64,000 nucleotides of DNA from Nepenthes gracilis (taxonomy: Eukaryota > Streptophyta > Magnoliopsida > Caryophyllales > Nepenthaceae), in the NCBI GenBank assembly GCA_033239525.1, contig BSYO01000035.1:5430627-5494626 (forward strand), read 5' to 3'. The translations under genes were made by a program, and so were the position numbers. Every line of letters begins with the position of its first letter. Position 1 is the stretch's first letter. A model generated the notes under the pieces. It saw only the letters and a program-made list of their open reading frames with translations. It was not told where the DNA came from and ran no database searches. Below, in pieces: positions 23,331 through 36,570 of the stretch.

Positions 23331-25800
23331 GGTTAATAATCTTTCTAAGGAATTAGAAAATATGTTGAGGAAGAAAATACAAAGAATGCAAGAAGATGGG
23401 GATGGATGTATATTTGGAGGGCAATGCAACTCTTTATGTACTCGGTTGATTAATATTTTTCCTGTCTCTTCTTCTTCTCCCCCCTCTATTTTCTGAGAAG
23501 AGGCTTTATTTATAGATAGAGACACCGTTTGATTAAAGGACATATGAGATCAATAATTGTACATGACGATACTTCAAATCAATGGTAAAAGGCGTTATTA
23601 ATAATCTATAATTGTCGTCTTAATTTAATAATAAGACCTCTTGGTTTCCAAGCACAGCGTCTCTTCGGTTGCTTATTATAATTTTTTAATGTCTAGGTGT
23701 TCAGATTTTGTCCATTTGGTTCAGACATTTGTGTACTATTACCTGATGAATTCTGTGGTATCTTTTATTGAACCGTTGACATTTGATCTTCTTATTCGTC
23801 TAAATATTAGGCTTCTTATCTAATTGAGTATCGGGTCATCCTGTTTGCGATCGTATCCATCAAATAGATATAATTAATATATAATAAAAAATAATAAAAA
23901 TATGATAAGCGAATAACGTAAATAAGATATTTTTTTAGAAATTTTAAAATTGTCATAAAATTTAAAGGTAAAAATAAGTGATTATTTATTATTGACGTTG
24001 AATTTATATGGTGGGTCTCTTTAATTTAATTTTATTTTATTTTATAAGGGTGAAGAAAAGCTGAATCTTGACGTAAGGCATGACATGCATATTTGATGAT
24101 TGATACACAATTTGAGCCGAAGGATACGTAACACATTAAAATAATGATAAATATAGATAATTTCTATATAAAATATCAAAGGGGTTTTTTTTTATTTTCA
24201 TATTATCTAGAAAATAATAAAAAAAAATGCATAGCAATTTTGAAATAAGTTTTATTATATTTTTAAAAATAGTATATTTTTTAATTCACAAATATAATAA
24301 AGTGATAATTATTTTACATATAACAAAACACTATAATTTTATCAATTATACATGCAATATTTTATTTTTTTTAATATTATAGCATATTGTTTTAGATTTA
24401 TTAATTATTTCTTAACCTTTTATCTTTCCTTTTTTTAGCTTAAAGCATAAATTTTATATTTTACGTTCAAATCTTATCAATCAAGTGAAAGAAGTTAAAA
24501 TCTATAGAAAATGAAGAATTTGAGTACCTCTTATAGGAAATATACATGAATGCTAATAACTCTTTAGCATCATTCTCGAGGTATAACAGTCAAATTATCT
24601 TAGAACCCCAATTCAATTACGAGATCAAAGCATTTATCTACTCTGAAAAAGATGTGAAAGACCTTATGGGCCCATATGGTAGAAAAAAAATAAAAAAGCT
24701 TTTATTGACCCTGAATAGTAAGTTGACACCATTGGCCAACCAATGATAGATTAGGAATAATAAAGAATACATCGATTTGCTTGACAAAAGCATATATACA
24801 TTAAGAATAATTATTCAATTACAGACCCACACGTGTAAAGATGTCAGGTAAAGACTCGTACATTTTTGGAGAAATTTGAAGGTAATAAGAAATAAGTTTT
24901 TTATATGTGGTGGGGAAGCCTCTAGGAAATGGGGAGGAGGAGAAAATGAGATAAAGAGAGAGAGAGAAAGGTAAGCAACAATATTTCCAAAGAGACAACA
25001 ATATCTTGAGTAAATTATTATGTCGATTTCATACTTGGCCTGTGGATCAATATTTACCCAGTAAGGTCCCACTGAGTCCATCTCCAAGTTTGAGAAAAGA
25101 AATGAATTGAGTTTTCAAATCTTACATCTCTCATCATCATTCGTAGAGTTGTATAAACAGCTTGGTCCTTTGACTGTTAATTTCAGTAAGACTTGCACAC
25201 AAATGGTATGATAATTTATTAAACAAATTTGCCCCAACTTGAACCTATATTAATTTAGGAATCTAAGGTAATTTTACTTGGGAAAATTATACGAGTTCTT
25301 CACTTATGAACTCCCAAGGTCCTTCACTTACAAACAATTTATAATTTATTATTTCTTAATGAAGTAATTTAAAATTATTGTGTTATTATTTTTGATGAAA
25401 AATAGTATGAATAGACTTATCTCATGTGTTAGGTCTATATTTAACATTGGCAATTTTTATAACATTTAGTTATATTTTGAGTCTACTATTTTATATCTTA
25501 TTTCTTGATGAAAGTTTTTAGGTTCATTCCAATTATTGCAGTAGGATTGTTTTTAGTACAAGTAAAGACTCGCACGAAGCATGTCTTTATTTTTACACAA
25601 TACATGCTCGAGCAAAATTGTATATCGGCTCAATATGCGCTCATAAATTGTTTGGCACGTGGCTACAAGCAATCTCAACTATGTCACAAGCTCACATGTA
25701 GCTCACGAGATATGCACTTAAGTTAATCCTATCCAAAGACCACCAACATATTGTCTGCAAGATAATGACTCAATATAAGATATTGATCCCAAATTATTCA
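23331..25800. other. AT-rich intergenic DNA, no gene recognised
   Basis: The short frames at 23328-23543 (minus), 24546-24746 (plus) and 24815-25087 (minus) have no recognised domain. The minus-strand run DSVGPYWVNIDP near 25030-25075 looks less random than its surroundings, but I cannot assign it. The rest is low-complexity AT sequence. Confidence 0.4.
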
Positions 25801-25829
25801 TTACTGATGATTTGTTAAATTAAGTTGAT

Positions 25830-27677
25830 GTAATTATGAGGTCAATTAAGGTTTTGAATCAAATTTATTTTCTGATCGGATTAAATTAAACCAAGTGATA
25901 TTTAAGCAATACCTGACCTACTTATTAGCATATTTTGAACATTAAAATTATGGCTGAAGGATACCTCTAGGGAGTTGGTATGAATTTTAGGAAGATTAGT
26001 CACACCCAATGTATGCCAAATCAATGCATTTGCATATTTGGAAAAAAAATATTTACACATAATACGTACATGAGTAATATTTGTGCACGGTATAGATTGT
26101 GTCTTGATATCTGATGCGCACCTAGCTGGCATACATATGTTAGTATTTTATAAATAAATTTACTAGCCAATTTTAATTATTTTTCTGCTCATTTCTAAGT
26201 GAGAGAGAAAAGAAGAAATAAAACGGACGAGAATTAGGATTTAAGGGAAAAATCAAAGATATCTTATTAGTAATTAAGTTAACGTATTTACATTCAAATA
26301 ATCTTTCTTTTGTTGTTGGCTTTTTCTTGTATTGTTTTAAATACTTACTCATATATTATTTTTATACTTAAAATATTATTTGCTTGCATACATATGATCC
26401 CATTTCTATTTAATAAAATCTTTATAAAATATATGTCTTAAATTCATATATATTATATTTAATTATTGAATTTTTATAATATTACTCTTATATATCTTCT
26501 ATTCTCAATTATATACTTTTACATGCATTGAATTTTATCTAAAATGTTTGTGCATGTTTCATATTGTAAAAAAATTGATAAATTATACTAATTATATTGA
26601 ATTCCTATAACAATAATCCAACATGCCCATACTAATTATATTGAATTCATATCGTATTCCTATTGTGCCTAAAATATAAGCCAGAGTTTCCGCATGAGCC
26701 TGATTTTACTATGTGTTTGGTATTGGAAGAAATAAGGATAATAACTTTATATAAATTTGATGATAAATATATTTTTTTTTGGTATGAAAAAATCCTAAAA
26801 ATATGTTCATATTTTAGTAAAATTTTTAATTTGATTAAATATAACCATTATAAAGAATATGTAAAATATATTTGGATATGTCTTAATATATTATTAGTAA
26901 ATTAAAGATCACACTTGTTATCTGAGGGTAAAAAAATGACATTTGATCTCGCTTATATGTAACCCTATATATATCATTTATTGGTGTGAAAACGGTCTAT
27001 TTACGAATTTTAAATGGTAGCGTATGACATTTGATTATGTGAAAGTAATTATAACTCAAATTTTGATATTTGTCACTTGTTGGTGAGATTATCACCGATC
27101 ATTGGTTTCCTATATTTTTGCACAATTTAAGTATATTTTTGATACATGCATAGTCTGATATGATTGAATGTCAATTTTGAGATCATACATGGTAAATTTG
27201 TGAAATCATACTATTAGTTTTTATGGTGTTTGATTATGTTATATTCTAAAATATCTTTTGATATATATATATATATATATTACTAAACAATTAGCTTATT
27301 TGTACTTTTATTTTGCTAATATTTTAAATTAGAGGGCTCGTTCCTTACCTACAGGTAATCGAATTGAGGAATGGTTGTTCGATGATTAAACTTGATATCT
27401 TGGATTATGTATTAATGTTAGATTTAAATTGTTAAGTATTATAATTTAGGTAACGATACTGTTTGATGTCAGCATTGTTGTATCCCGAATCCCGATCTTG
27501 AGTTAATTTTTTACCAATTTATTATTAATTTACCAATTATTTCTCAAATCAATTATTTGAACATGAATTTTACGTCAATATCTTGACAGACTATAATGAA
27601 AATAAATATCACATCATATAGGACCCAAAATAATAGCCATGTCACATATGCTTCCGACATTGACCCAAAACATGACA
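25830..27677 (+). mobile_element. Chromovirus-type LTR fragment
   Basis: It ends CCCAAAACATGACA at 27677, like other LTR ends here. It contains the shared core AGCGTATGACATTTGATTATG at about 27019 and aligns loosely with 36990-37500 at its start ('gtcaattaaggttttgaatc' against 'ccaattaagattttcaatc'). The 5' limit is uncertain. No coding domain seen. Confidence 0.5.
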
Positions 27678-27727
27678 TCAAACCTTACGTAAGGAATGAT
27701 GCCTACTCGAAATAAATATCAGAGTAT

Positions 27728-27849
27728 TGTAATATTTTGAATTAATTTAATATTAATTTTAATTTTTGGACAAGTTGGGTTAGCGCCGGAGGTGCGCCCG
27801 TGCTATCGCCCAAATATTGGTTTAGATTTTGGAATTAAATAAAAAATAA

Positions 27850-27883
<34 letters not shown>

Positions 27884-30060
27884 TATTAAAGAAAAAGAAA
27901 AAAAAGAGAAAAAAAAAGGGAAGAAAAACGAAAAAAAATAAAATAAAAAAAGAGATAAGGATCGGGGTGAGAGGATTCGAAGCAGAGAGAGAGGGAAGAA
28001 GAAAGGGAAGAAGAGAGGAGGAGAGGGAGCGCTGGCGGAAGAGCGGTAACCGTCGCCGTTGTTGCTGGTGGAATCAGCGCCGGAGGTGGAAGCCCAACGA
28101 AGCCACCTTCCGTTATGTGCCGTGGCGTGATGGGAAGGAGGAGATCGATCGAGCCGTTGCCGTTGCCATCGCCGCCAAATGCTGCCATGCCGTCACTGGG
28201 TGCTATCGCCGTGCCTAAGCCGCAGTCGGTGTAGAACGAAGCAAAATGGGACGTGAGGCAAAGGGGGAGATCAAGGAGAGAGTAAATGGGGGAGGCACGG
28301 GCAATGTGTGAGGCAGAGAGAGAAAGTGGTGATTCAGGCATTTTGAGATATCCTTTTTTTAAATCTGTAAAGTATGAGGTCAGGACAAGTATCTATAAAC
28401 CCTCTCTTTAGTCTAATTTTACATCTGATATACTTTGAATACTGTATAAAATTTTACTAACATGCGTAAATTTTTGTACACCTATTTTATTTATTCTGGA
28501 TATGTATGTGTAGTTTATTGGATTATTTTGAGATCTTTGAATATGAGTTTTATGATTTTAAAAATTTATTATTTTTCTAAAAGCCCGAAAAAATTTGTTA
28601 GATTCGATGTATATTTATATCAATATGTGTAACGAAAATGTACACAAAACTTGCGTAGGTCATGCGTCTTCACATGTACGAGCCGGATTGTGGTCACTAC
28701 ATTTGGATTTAAAAATTGGATACTTTGGCCAGCTCCCGACGGGGAGATTTATTTAGAAATTTCTTTTCGCCGGTAAGAAATACTTGGAGTAGTGACCCTT
28801 CCCATTTGGATAATTTGACTTAACATTATAATATATTCGAAAATCCTAATATATCTAACAAGTTTGAGGAATGTATCCAAATCCCGAGTGGCAAAACATC
28901 GTAAGCAATCTTATCTATGGGTACAGAATATATAGATTTTGGTTTAAGATTATCGGGATTATGTGTATCCCTTCCTCAAACTAGTTTTTAAATAATTAGA
29001 ACCCAAATTTGGTATATAGTTTCTATTTCTGCATTGATTTATGTTGGATTTTAATTTGGACTTGGATTTTGGACTCGACTTTGAGATTCGTCGATTTTGC
29101 CTTTAGTTGGGCCTTGGTATGTCATGTATAACAATTTTGATTTTATATTTTGATTCATACATTTGGAATATCTGTCGCGGTACTGTTTCGACTTCTGCGC
29201 ACGTTAGTAGATTATCTGGCTATCAAAGTTTACCCTAGATCACAAACTGATCGGATATTAGATTTAGATTTAGACTTGGACTTGAACTTGGACTTGGACT
29301 CGGATTGGACATCGGCTTTGGAATTGATTCGGATCATATCTGTTTTGTTTATATATATATATATATATATACATTCCGATGATGACTCTTTTCAAAATTT
29401 TGACATTTATTTTGGATTTAGATATTTGTTTTGGAGTACGAGACTATCATTAAATTTTAGACTTTGGATCTTAGATTTCTATTAGATTTATTTTATTGAC
29501 AATTTGAATTTATTTAGTAAATTGACTGAATTTTTATCCATTTGACCCACCATCTAATTTATTGGACTCATTTTGTCTAAATATGATACTTGTTGGATAT
29601 TTGGTTCACGTTTTCTATTTTGACCATTCAGAGTAGAAGGTTCGGATGCATTGAAGGAGTTAGGACGTGATCCGTCAACCATTCGTCTGATTTGGTGAGT
29701 TTTAGTTTGCTATGGTTTAAATTGAAAATTGATATGATTGTATTATGAAAATTGATCGGGTGTAGGTCCATGGTTATATTTTGAAACCATTTGGGATATT
29801 TTGATTATGTTTGATTCATGATTTTGGTTAATTTATTACATTCCTTATGATGACTGTAGAGTAGGTCGAATTTATGTCATCCGGACGGTTGTCCGATGAG
29901 GTCCTATGAGGATTTTGACTTGTCAGGTCTTATGTATTTAGTTTTGTCACACCCGAATTTTTGAAACTTAGTATTATTTGTTGGATTTAATTAAAATTTT
30001 AAAAGTTTAAAAATTATAATTAATTATTTAAATTGACCTATTTGATCTGGGTTTATGACA
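27728..30060 (+). repeat. 5' LTR of the element at 27728-33380
   Basis: It is 2.33 kb, TGTAAT...GGGTTTATGACA. It holds an AAT microsatellite (27852-27883), an A/G-rich then GC-rich leader (27886-28340), GGACAAGT at 28383-28390, a GACTTG-type hexamer run near 29265-29305 and a short TA run near 29349-29371. The frames at 27886-28341 and 27967-28218 are leader composition, not genes. Confidence 0.85.
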
Positions 30061-30064
30061 AAAG

Positions 30065-30075
30065 TGGTATTAGAG
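30065..30075 (+). promoter_or_regulatory. Primer-binding site
   Basis: TGGTATTAGAG lies four bases after the 5' LTR end. It is one base off the usual tRNA-iMet complement TGGTATCAGAG. Confidence 0.75.
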
Positions 30076-31555
30076 AGAAGTCGTAAGGAGATGTACTTTG
30101 GGTTATTTTAGATAAATAATAGATTGAGCTTTTGGACGTGAAAAGTATTATATTTAACAGATAGCAGAAAATTTTGGCTGTTGAGGCTTGAATTTGAATC
30201 AGAAGGTCGAGTTGTGAAAGTTTGGGTTTGGATTGGAAGGATGATTATCTGATCATAATAAGTCATGCGAGCGATATAATGAGTGGTTTGATATACCGGT
30301 TGGATTAGAATTTTATTGGTTTCTGCATATATGTGAAGGTTTTGTTGGGATTTGTAATTTTGGAAAAGAAGTTGCGGCCTTGGGTGGTGTCAATTTGAAA
30401 TCTCGTGGAGTAGAAGGAGATTTTGGTCGGTTGAATGGTACGTGATAAAGTGAATCGGTCTAAAATCTCACGGAGTGAAAGAAGGTTTTGGCTGAGTAGA
30501 TACAAGCGAGAAGTGATCGCTGTATTCAATTGAAGAAATAAAGATTCTTCAAGATTGAAAGTTGCAGATGAAGATGAAGAAGTTCAAATCAAATTAATTC
30601 ATTTCTCTTCATAAAAGAAATTGTGGAGTCTTGGGAGACAACCTCTACTAGAAGTAAAGACAAGGAGTGCGAGTTCGATTTCATTGGCAGCAGTAATACT
30701 GATCGCATAGAGATTTAGAGTTATGGCAGAAGTAAGGGAAAGATTCAAAGATTGTTCATTCCCTCTTGTTGTTTTGATCGGATGGATAATCGTCACCGCA
30801 AATCTTTCCTCACTGAAGAATTGATGGACAAAGAGTTCGTGGTTCAGTCTTCTAAAGCAATGCTCAAGAAGATGTTGAAGAATTTGAAAGATTTGTTGAA
30901 ATATTGTGAAGGTGAAGATTCAATTTGGAAATAGTTAGTGCTGTTCCAACTCTGAATTATTGCGAGAAACTGGAATAGGCCTTGTTGATCGAATAGGAGT
31001 AGCTCCGCAAAAAGTCTTTCTAAAAGAAATCAAAGTATTGGAGTCAAAACTCGAAGGATGGATATACTTATCATCCAAAGAACAAGTTAGAGGAAGTTAG
31101 ATGAAATAAAGTCTCATTTCTCAAAGTTCAAATTTGAAAGGTCACCCAGTAAAGTTTAGCAGAAGATGTACACGAGATGAGTTTGCTTTGTTAGAAATGA
31201 AGTCTATTTCAAATTATGTCCGGATATGTCATTTGTCAAAGGATCGTTCAAATTTCAGGCGTCTGGATTCGAGACATCCATATAGGAGTCGGATGGTTTC
31301 AGCAAAGGATTTTGCATATACAGCTCATGATGTCAGAACTAGTTCCTCATCTTTGGACGACTGTTTTGGTGGGACAGTTCCATTCTGCATTTCGGGATAT
31401 GGGTCTTCTAAATCCTAAGAAAGAATCAGAAAGAAGGCTTCAGGGTAAATTTTGGCGTTACGCACAAGTCACCTATTGAGAGATGGGTGCCAAGCTTATT
31501 TGGCGTATATAGCCATATTTAGAAGTTCTTCTGTGACCCTTGAAGACATTTTTTG
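30076..31555 (+). other. Decayed internal region, mostly unrecognised
   Basis: No continuous frame spans it. Short frames at 30752-30934, 31134-31418 and 31216-31479 show no gag zinc knuckle, protease or RT motif that I can recognise. It may be very decayed gag/pol or foreign sequence. Confidence 0.4.
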
Positions 31556-31686
31556 TCATCTGCGAGTTTGAAGATATCTTTCCAAAGGAATTGTTTAGAT
31601 TGTTCCCAGATTAGGAGATCAAATTGCTATCGATATCGTACTTGGATATGCATCTATTTCGAAGGCTCCGTATAGAGTGATTCCAG
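31556..31686 (+). pseudogene. pol fragment (start of reverse transcriptase region)
   Basis: The plus strand reads EFEDIFPKEL, a stop, and after a one-base shift ISKAPYRV. These are the hallmark blocks just before chromoviral RT (EF.DVFP.EL and ISKAPYRM). The fragment then stops abruptly at 3' LTR sequence. It is the only part of pol left and places the element with the chromoviruses. Confidence 0.7.
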
Positions 31687-32628
31687 GCAAATATCTGTAA
31701 ACCCTCTCGTTGGTCTAATTTTGCATCTGATGTATTTTGGATATTGTATAAATTTTTACTAACATGCATGAATTTTTGTACACCCATTTTATTTATTCTG
31801 GACATACATATATAATTTATTGGATTATTTTGGGGTCTTTGAATATATACTTTATGATTTTAAAAATCTATTATTTTTCTGAAAGTCTGAAAAAATTTAT
31901 TGGATTCGGTATATATTTATATCAGTATGTGTAACGAAGATGTACACGAAACATGCATAAGCCTTGTATTTTCACATGCACGAGTCGGGTTGTAGTTACT
32001 GCATTTGGATTTAGAAATTGGACACTTTAGCCAGCTCCCGACGGGGAGATTTATTTAGAAATCCCTTTCCGCTAGCAGGAAAAGTTTGGAGTAGTGACCA
32101 TTCTTATTTGGATAATTTTGACTTAACCTTATAATATATTCGGACGTTCTAACATAACTGATAAGTTTAAAGAATTCACCCAAAATTACGGATGGCAAAA
32201 TATAGTGAGTAACCTTACCTATATGGATTTTGGTCTAAAGTTACCTCCGGAATTATATGTAACCATTTTTTAAACTAGTCTTTAAATAATTAGAACCCAA
32301 ATCTGATGTATAATTTGTATTTCTGGATTGATTTATATTAGAATTTGATTTGGACTTAGATTTTAGACTCGGATTTGAGATTCGTCGATCTTGCTTTCAT
32401 TTGGGTCTTGGTATGTCTCATACAACGATTTTGATTTTATATTTTAATTCGGACATTTGGAATATCTGTCGCAGTACTATTTCGGCTTCTGCGCATGCTA
32501 TTGGATCATCTGACTATCGAATTTTACCCCAGATCACAAGCTGATCGGGTATTGGATTTAGATTTGGACTTGGACTTGAACTCGGAATGGATATCAGCTT
32601 TGGAATTGGTCCGGATCACATCTGTTTT

Positions 32629-32689
<61 letters not shown>

Positions 32690-33380
32690 CACGTCCCGAT
32701 GAGGACTATTTTTGAAATTTGGACATTTATTTTGGATTTAGATATTTGTTTTGGAGTACGAGACTACTATTGAATTTTGGACTTTAGATTTTGGATTTCT
32801 ATTAAATTTATTTTATCGACGATTTGAATTTATTCTGTAAATTGACTGGATTTTTATCCATTTGACATCTCATCTGATTTATTGGACTTATTTTGTCTAA
32901 ATATGATACTTGTTGGACATTTGACTTACGTTTTCTATTTTGATCCTTCAGAGTAGAAGGTTCGGATGCACTGCAAGAGTTAGGATGTGATCCGTCAGCC
33001 ATTCGTCCGATTTGGTGAGTTTTAGTTTGTTATGGTTTAAATTGAAAATTTATATGATTGTATTATGTAAATTTATTGAGTATAGGCCTATGGTTATATT
33101 TTGAAATCATTTGGGATATTTCAATTATGTCTGATTCATGATTTTGGTTAATTTATTATATTCCTTACGATGACTGTAGAGCAGGTCGAGTTGATATCAT
33201 TGGGATGGTTGTTCGATGAAGTCCTGTAAGGATTTTGACTTGTCAAGTCTCATATATTTAGTTTTGTTACACCCGAATTTTTGAGATTTAGTGTTATTTG
33301 TTAGATTTAATTAAAATTTTTAAATTTTAAGAATTATAATTAATTATTTAAATTGGCCTATTTGGTCTGGGTTCATGACA
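31687..33380 (+). repeat. 3' LTR, 5'-truncated
   Basis: It aligns with 28385-30060 throughout, with scattered substitutions. The TA run here (about 32632-32686) is more than twice as long as in the 5' LTR. Confidence 0.85.
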
Positions 33381-33385
33381 AGTAT

Positions 33386-34230
33386 CCTATTGTGGAAAAT
33401 CTGAATCATAAATTGGTGGACATCTACATAACAGATCTAAAAACCTGAATTAATGTAATCCGATACGACCGACACTTAACTCAACTAATATAGCTGCGAT
33501 CCAAAAGTCAGCTACATTACAAACCGTTATACGTAACTAAAATTAAAGCTAAGCTTACATCATTTAACACATTAACTATTGTCAGGAATCCATTATACAA
33601 TATTAAACATTAGAAGAACTCTAACTAAACTTTTCTTATCCGCTCAATCTTTCATTCCTGTTCATCTAGTAAGAACTCTTACATCTCATCTAAAAGATTA
33701 GTAAAATAGTAAGAGAGTGAGTCAAAAACTCAATAAGGTACATGTAATAATGAACATATATATATATATATATATATCTTTCTATTAAAAATATAACGAA
33801 AGGATCGATGCGTGAGATTTCAATGATATGCCATAAATTTTTATAATAAATATATAAAAAACTTATGCAGAATATAGAATATTCTTACCATGTTCTTATT
33901 CTATTTAATTTATCGAATCATGCTCAATTCTTATTTTTCTTAAGGATTAAAGCCAGTAAGCCTTACTGAATAAAGGAATAGACAATCGAAACCCGAGTTA
34001 TATATACTTTCAGATAATCAAAGACCCTACATTACCATTCAAGATCCATAAATTGATCATTTACATACTATTCCATAGACGGGATCGAATACCACTTCTA
34101 ACCTATGAATGATAGGTTTGGATATTAATATATTACTATAATATATTAATGTATACCATAATAGATTATATGTTAAATAATAACTGTGGTCAAATTTGTA
34201 GACTTAGAAAAACTCTACGCTTATTCTTCA
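33386..34230 (-). mobile_element. Chromovirus-type LTR fragment, minus strand
   Basis: It holds the shared core in reverse (ATAATCAAAGACCCTAC near 34014) and a 'tcatctaaaagattag' block also seen, reversed, near 62500. Both ends are ill-defined. No coding domain. Confidence 0.45.
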
Positions 34231-34449
34231 TAATTCATAATTTTCTTACTCATCAAAAAAATGCTCATATTTTTTAATTATGTCTCTTTCACTTGACTTT
34301 CTATTGAGTTGGAGGAGACCTGGATCTTTAAGTATTCCACTTGAGCAGCGATGGATTCTCAAGACTCCTCCGCGAATTCTTCTCCTTCATAACCTCAGTG
34401 CTTCTCTGTCAGTATTTTCTTTGATTTCTTTGATTTCAGAACAAGAGCA

Positions 34450-36570
34450 ATGAAGGTAACGGCTTCAATCTCCTGTCTAATCCCTAATCTTGAACTCTCT
34501 CAGCTAATTCTATGATTTCTTCTGTGTTTGGATTATGCTCGTTGCTGACTATACTCTGTTTGATGGAATGCTATTATGATCTTCAAATTGAATTCAGGCA
34601 TGATTGTAATGGAGTTTCTCTTTAATCCAGAAAGCACCTTGCTAATTTAATTTCAATTTCTTTCTCCTCTTCTTTTCCCAGGCTTGCTTTTGATTTTATT
34701 GAGTGCAGATACCGATTTGTATTATGATTTTACGATTTCAGTCTTCAGCTGCTTTTAATATTGATTACAATGATCTGATGAGTGATTCCATTTATGCTCC
34801 ATAATCAGATCTTCAAGCTAAGTGCTTACTTTAGTACGATTTCATTCGTCCTTGCAGAAGTCAGTTTTGAGGTTGAATATTCATGATGACGATGATAAGA
34901 GGAAGGTCTTGAAGGCTGTCTCTGGTCTCCCAGGTACACTTCATTTGTCCTTGGCCCTTCAAGATCGCTGTTTATTCTTCGGTCAATCATTCATTATGCT
35001 TGTCCATAAACCAAATCGGATAGATTTTGGGTGGTTAATGGAATTGTTTTTATTTTTAATATGTTTATTAAAAATTAATATTTATATGAAAAATGTTCAA
35101 AATATATAATATTTTAAAATTTATAATATTTAGAATAAAATATTAGGTAATTATATATTTTAATAAAAAAAATTTAAATAAAAAAATATTAATTATACAA
35201 AAATATAATTAATTAAAATAATTTTTTAAAACTTAATATTTATTTAAAATAAAAAATATATATTTCCAAAAAAAAAAAATTACAATTCAAATCAAGTCAG
35301 GTTGAAGCAGATACTTTTTTTCATGATCTTGCCTAACTCAAAATATTAATCAGGCCTAGTTTTATAACCATATTATTTATAATATTTTAATACCTTGATC
35401 AAATTCTATAAAATTTTAAATTTATTAAAATGGGCCCGTTTTTAGGATTAGATATATACCATAGCATGTGAAGGATCATTTTATGTTTGTTGTTGGCAAT
35501 TTTACCTTGTAAAATATCATTTTCACATTTCAAATTTATAATCACCGTGTCACAAGTAATAATTCTATTGTCATTTACTGTTTTAATTTATAGAAAATAA
35601 TAGCTCTGTATATGAAGCTCTCACCATCAGCAATGTTTGAGAGTGAGCTGAACTATTTTTTAGATCTATTATACGATGTGATATATTATATTATAAAAGT
35701 AGATATGTTTGCAATTTAAATCTGATTTACTAAGAGGGATGCTAAAGATAATGTGTTGAGTGATCGTGTTGTGCCCATGTCCTTAGGCATGAAGATTACG
35801 CATGATATTTGTTTTCTCCATGTTATTCTGTCAATGATAATTATTATAGCACACAGTTTCTATAAAATTTATTATATGTAGATTATATTATTTTAATAAA
35901 TAAAAATAGAGCAGATGTAGAAATAATAGTTGTATGTCAGATTGAGACTTTTGGATCTAAAATACTTAAAATAAATGGAATAAATTTAATTTATAATGCA
36001 TAATTCTAATAATTTATTTTATTATTAGAGCTATGCCCAACAACTATAATAATCTGATTTTTTTTTCATTCTAATTGTTAGAGATTTGAGATATTAGTAA
36101 TAATAAAATAAAAAAATATCTGATTTATAAATAAAATTTTCAAAAAAAGAAAAAAAAAACCACAAACTAAGGGGGTAAAGTTTAACTATTTTAAAATAAG
36201 GCTACAAAAGGAGTTTAATACGTAGGAATTGAAAAATTTTACAAAAAACAAGAGTACAAAAGCCATATATATAACATAATTGATGATCCGATCCCTCCAC
36301 TACCACTATTAACATCCCTTCGAAATTCATATCAAATCCCAATGTAATGTTTTTAGATTTATTATTTGAATGAATTTGTGTCATATTTAATACCGATTAT
36401 AAGCAGGGGTCGATTCATTAGACGTGAACATGAAGGAGAGCAAATTAACCGCGGTCGGAGCCGTTGATCCTATTCGACTAGTGAACAAACTAAAGAAATG
36501 GCAGGCAGAAATTTTGACCCATGGGCCAGCGAAAGAGGAGAAAGGTGGTGCAGAGAAAAAAAGGTGCTGA
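34450..36570 (+). CDS. HIPP-type HMA-domain protein, three exons, frame shifted near the C-terminus
   Basis: Exons are 34450-34455 (MK), 34858-34933 and 36407-36570. Introns are GT...AG (34456-34857 and 34934-36406) and the joins keep frame. The joined protein has a complete HMA fold: SVLRLNIHDDDDKRKVLKAV, then GVDSLDVNMKESKLTAVGAV and DPIRLVNKLKKW. The CxxC metal site is absent, as in the HPP/HIPP subgroup with an LDLHDD-type start. In this frame it stops at 36568-36570 after 81 residues. One A fewer in the 7-A run at 36556-36562 would keep it open to 36676, ending in AEENPNTCVIL, a CaaX box typical of HIPPs. So this is either a real loss of the prenylated tail or a homopolymer error. Such proteins bind metals or partner proteins at membranes; the role here is unknown. 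A poly(A)-type AATAAA lies at 36754. Confidence 0.85.

Larger units (their letters stand above)
27728..33380 (+). mobile_element. Ty3/gypsy chromovirus-like element with large internal deletion
   Basis: It begins TGTAATATTTTG and ends GGGTTCATGACA. It is flanked by an exact AGTAT target duplication (27723-27727 and 33381-33385). The 5' LTR is 27728-30060, with a tRNA-iMet-type primer-binding site right after it, a decayed internal part at 30061-31686, and a 3' LTR at 31687-33380 that lacks its first ~650 bases. A short pol fragment ends the internal part. One deletion removed most of pol together with the start of the 3' LTR. It cannot move by itself. Confidence 0.85.

Noticed and set aside
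27886..28341. A 151-codon minus-strand frame and an 83-codon plus-strand frame
   Set aside because: They are the leader of an LTR whose ends are proven by a target duplication.
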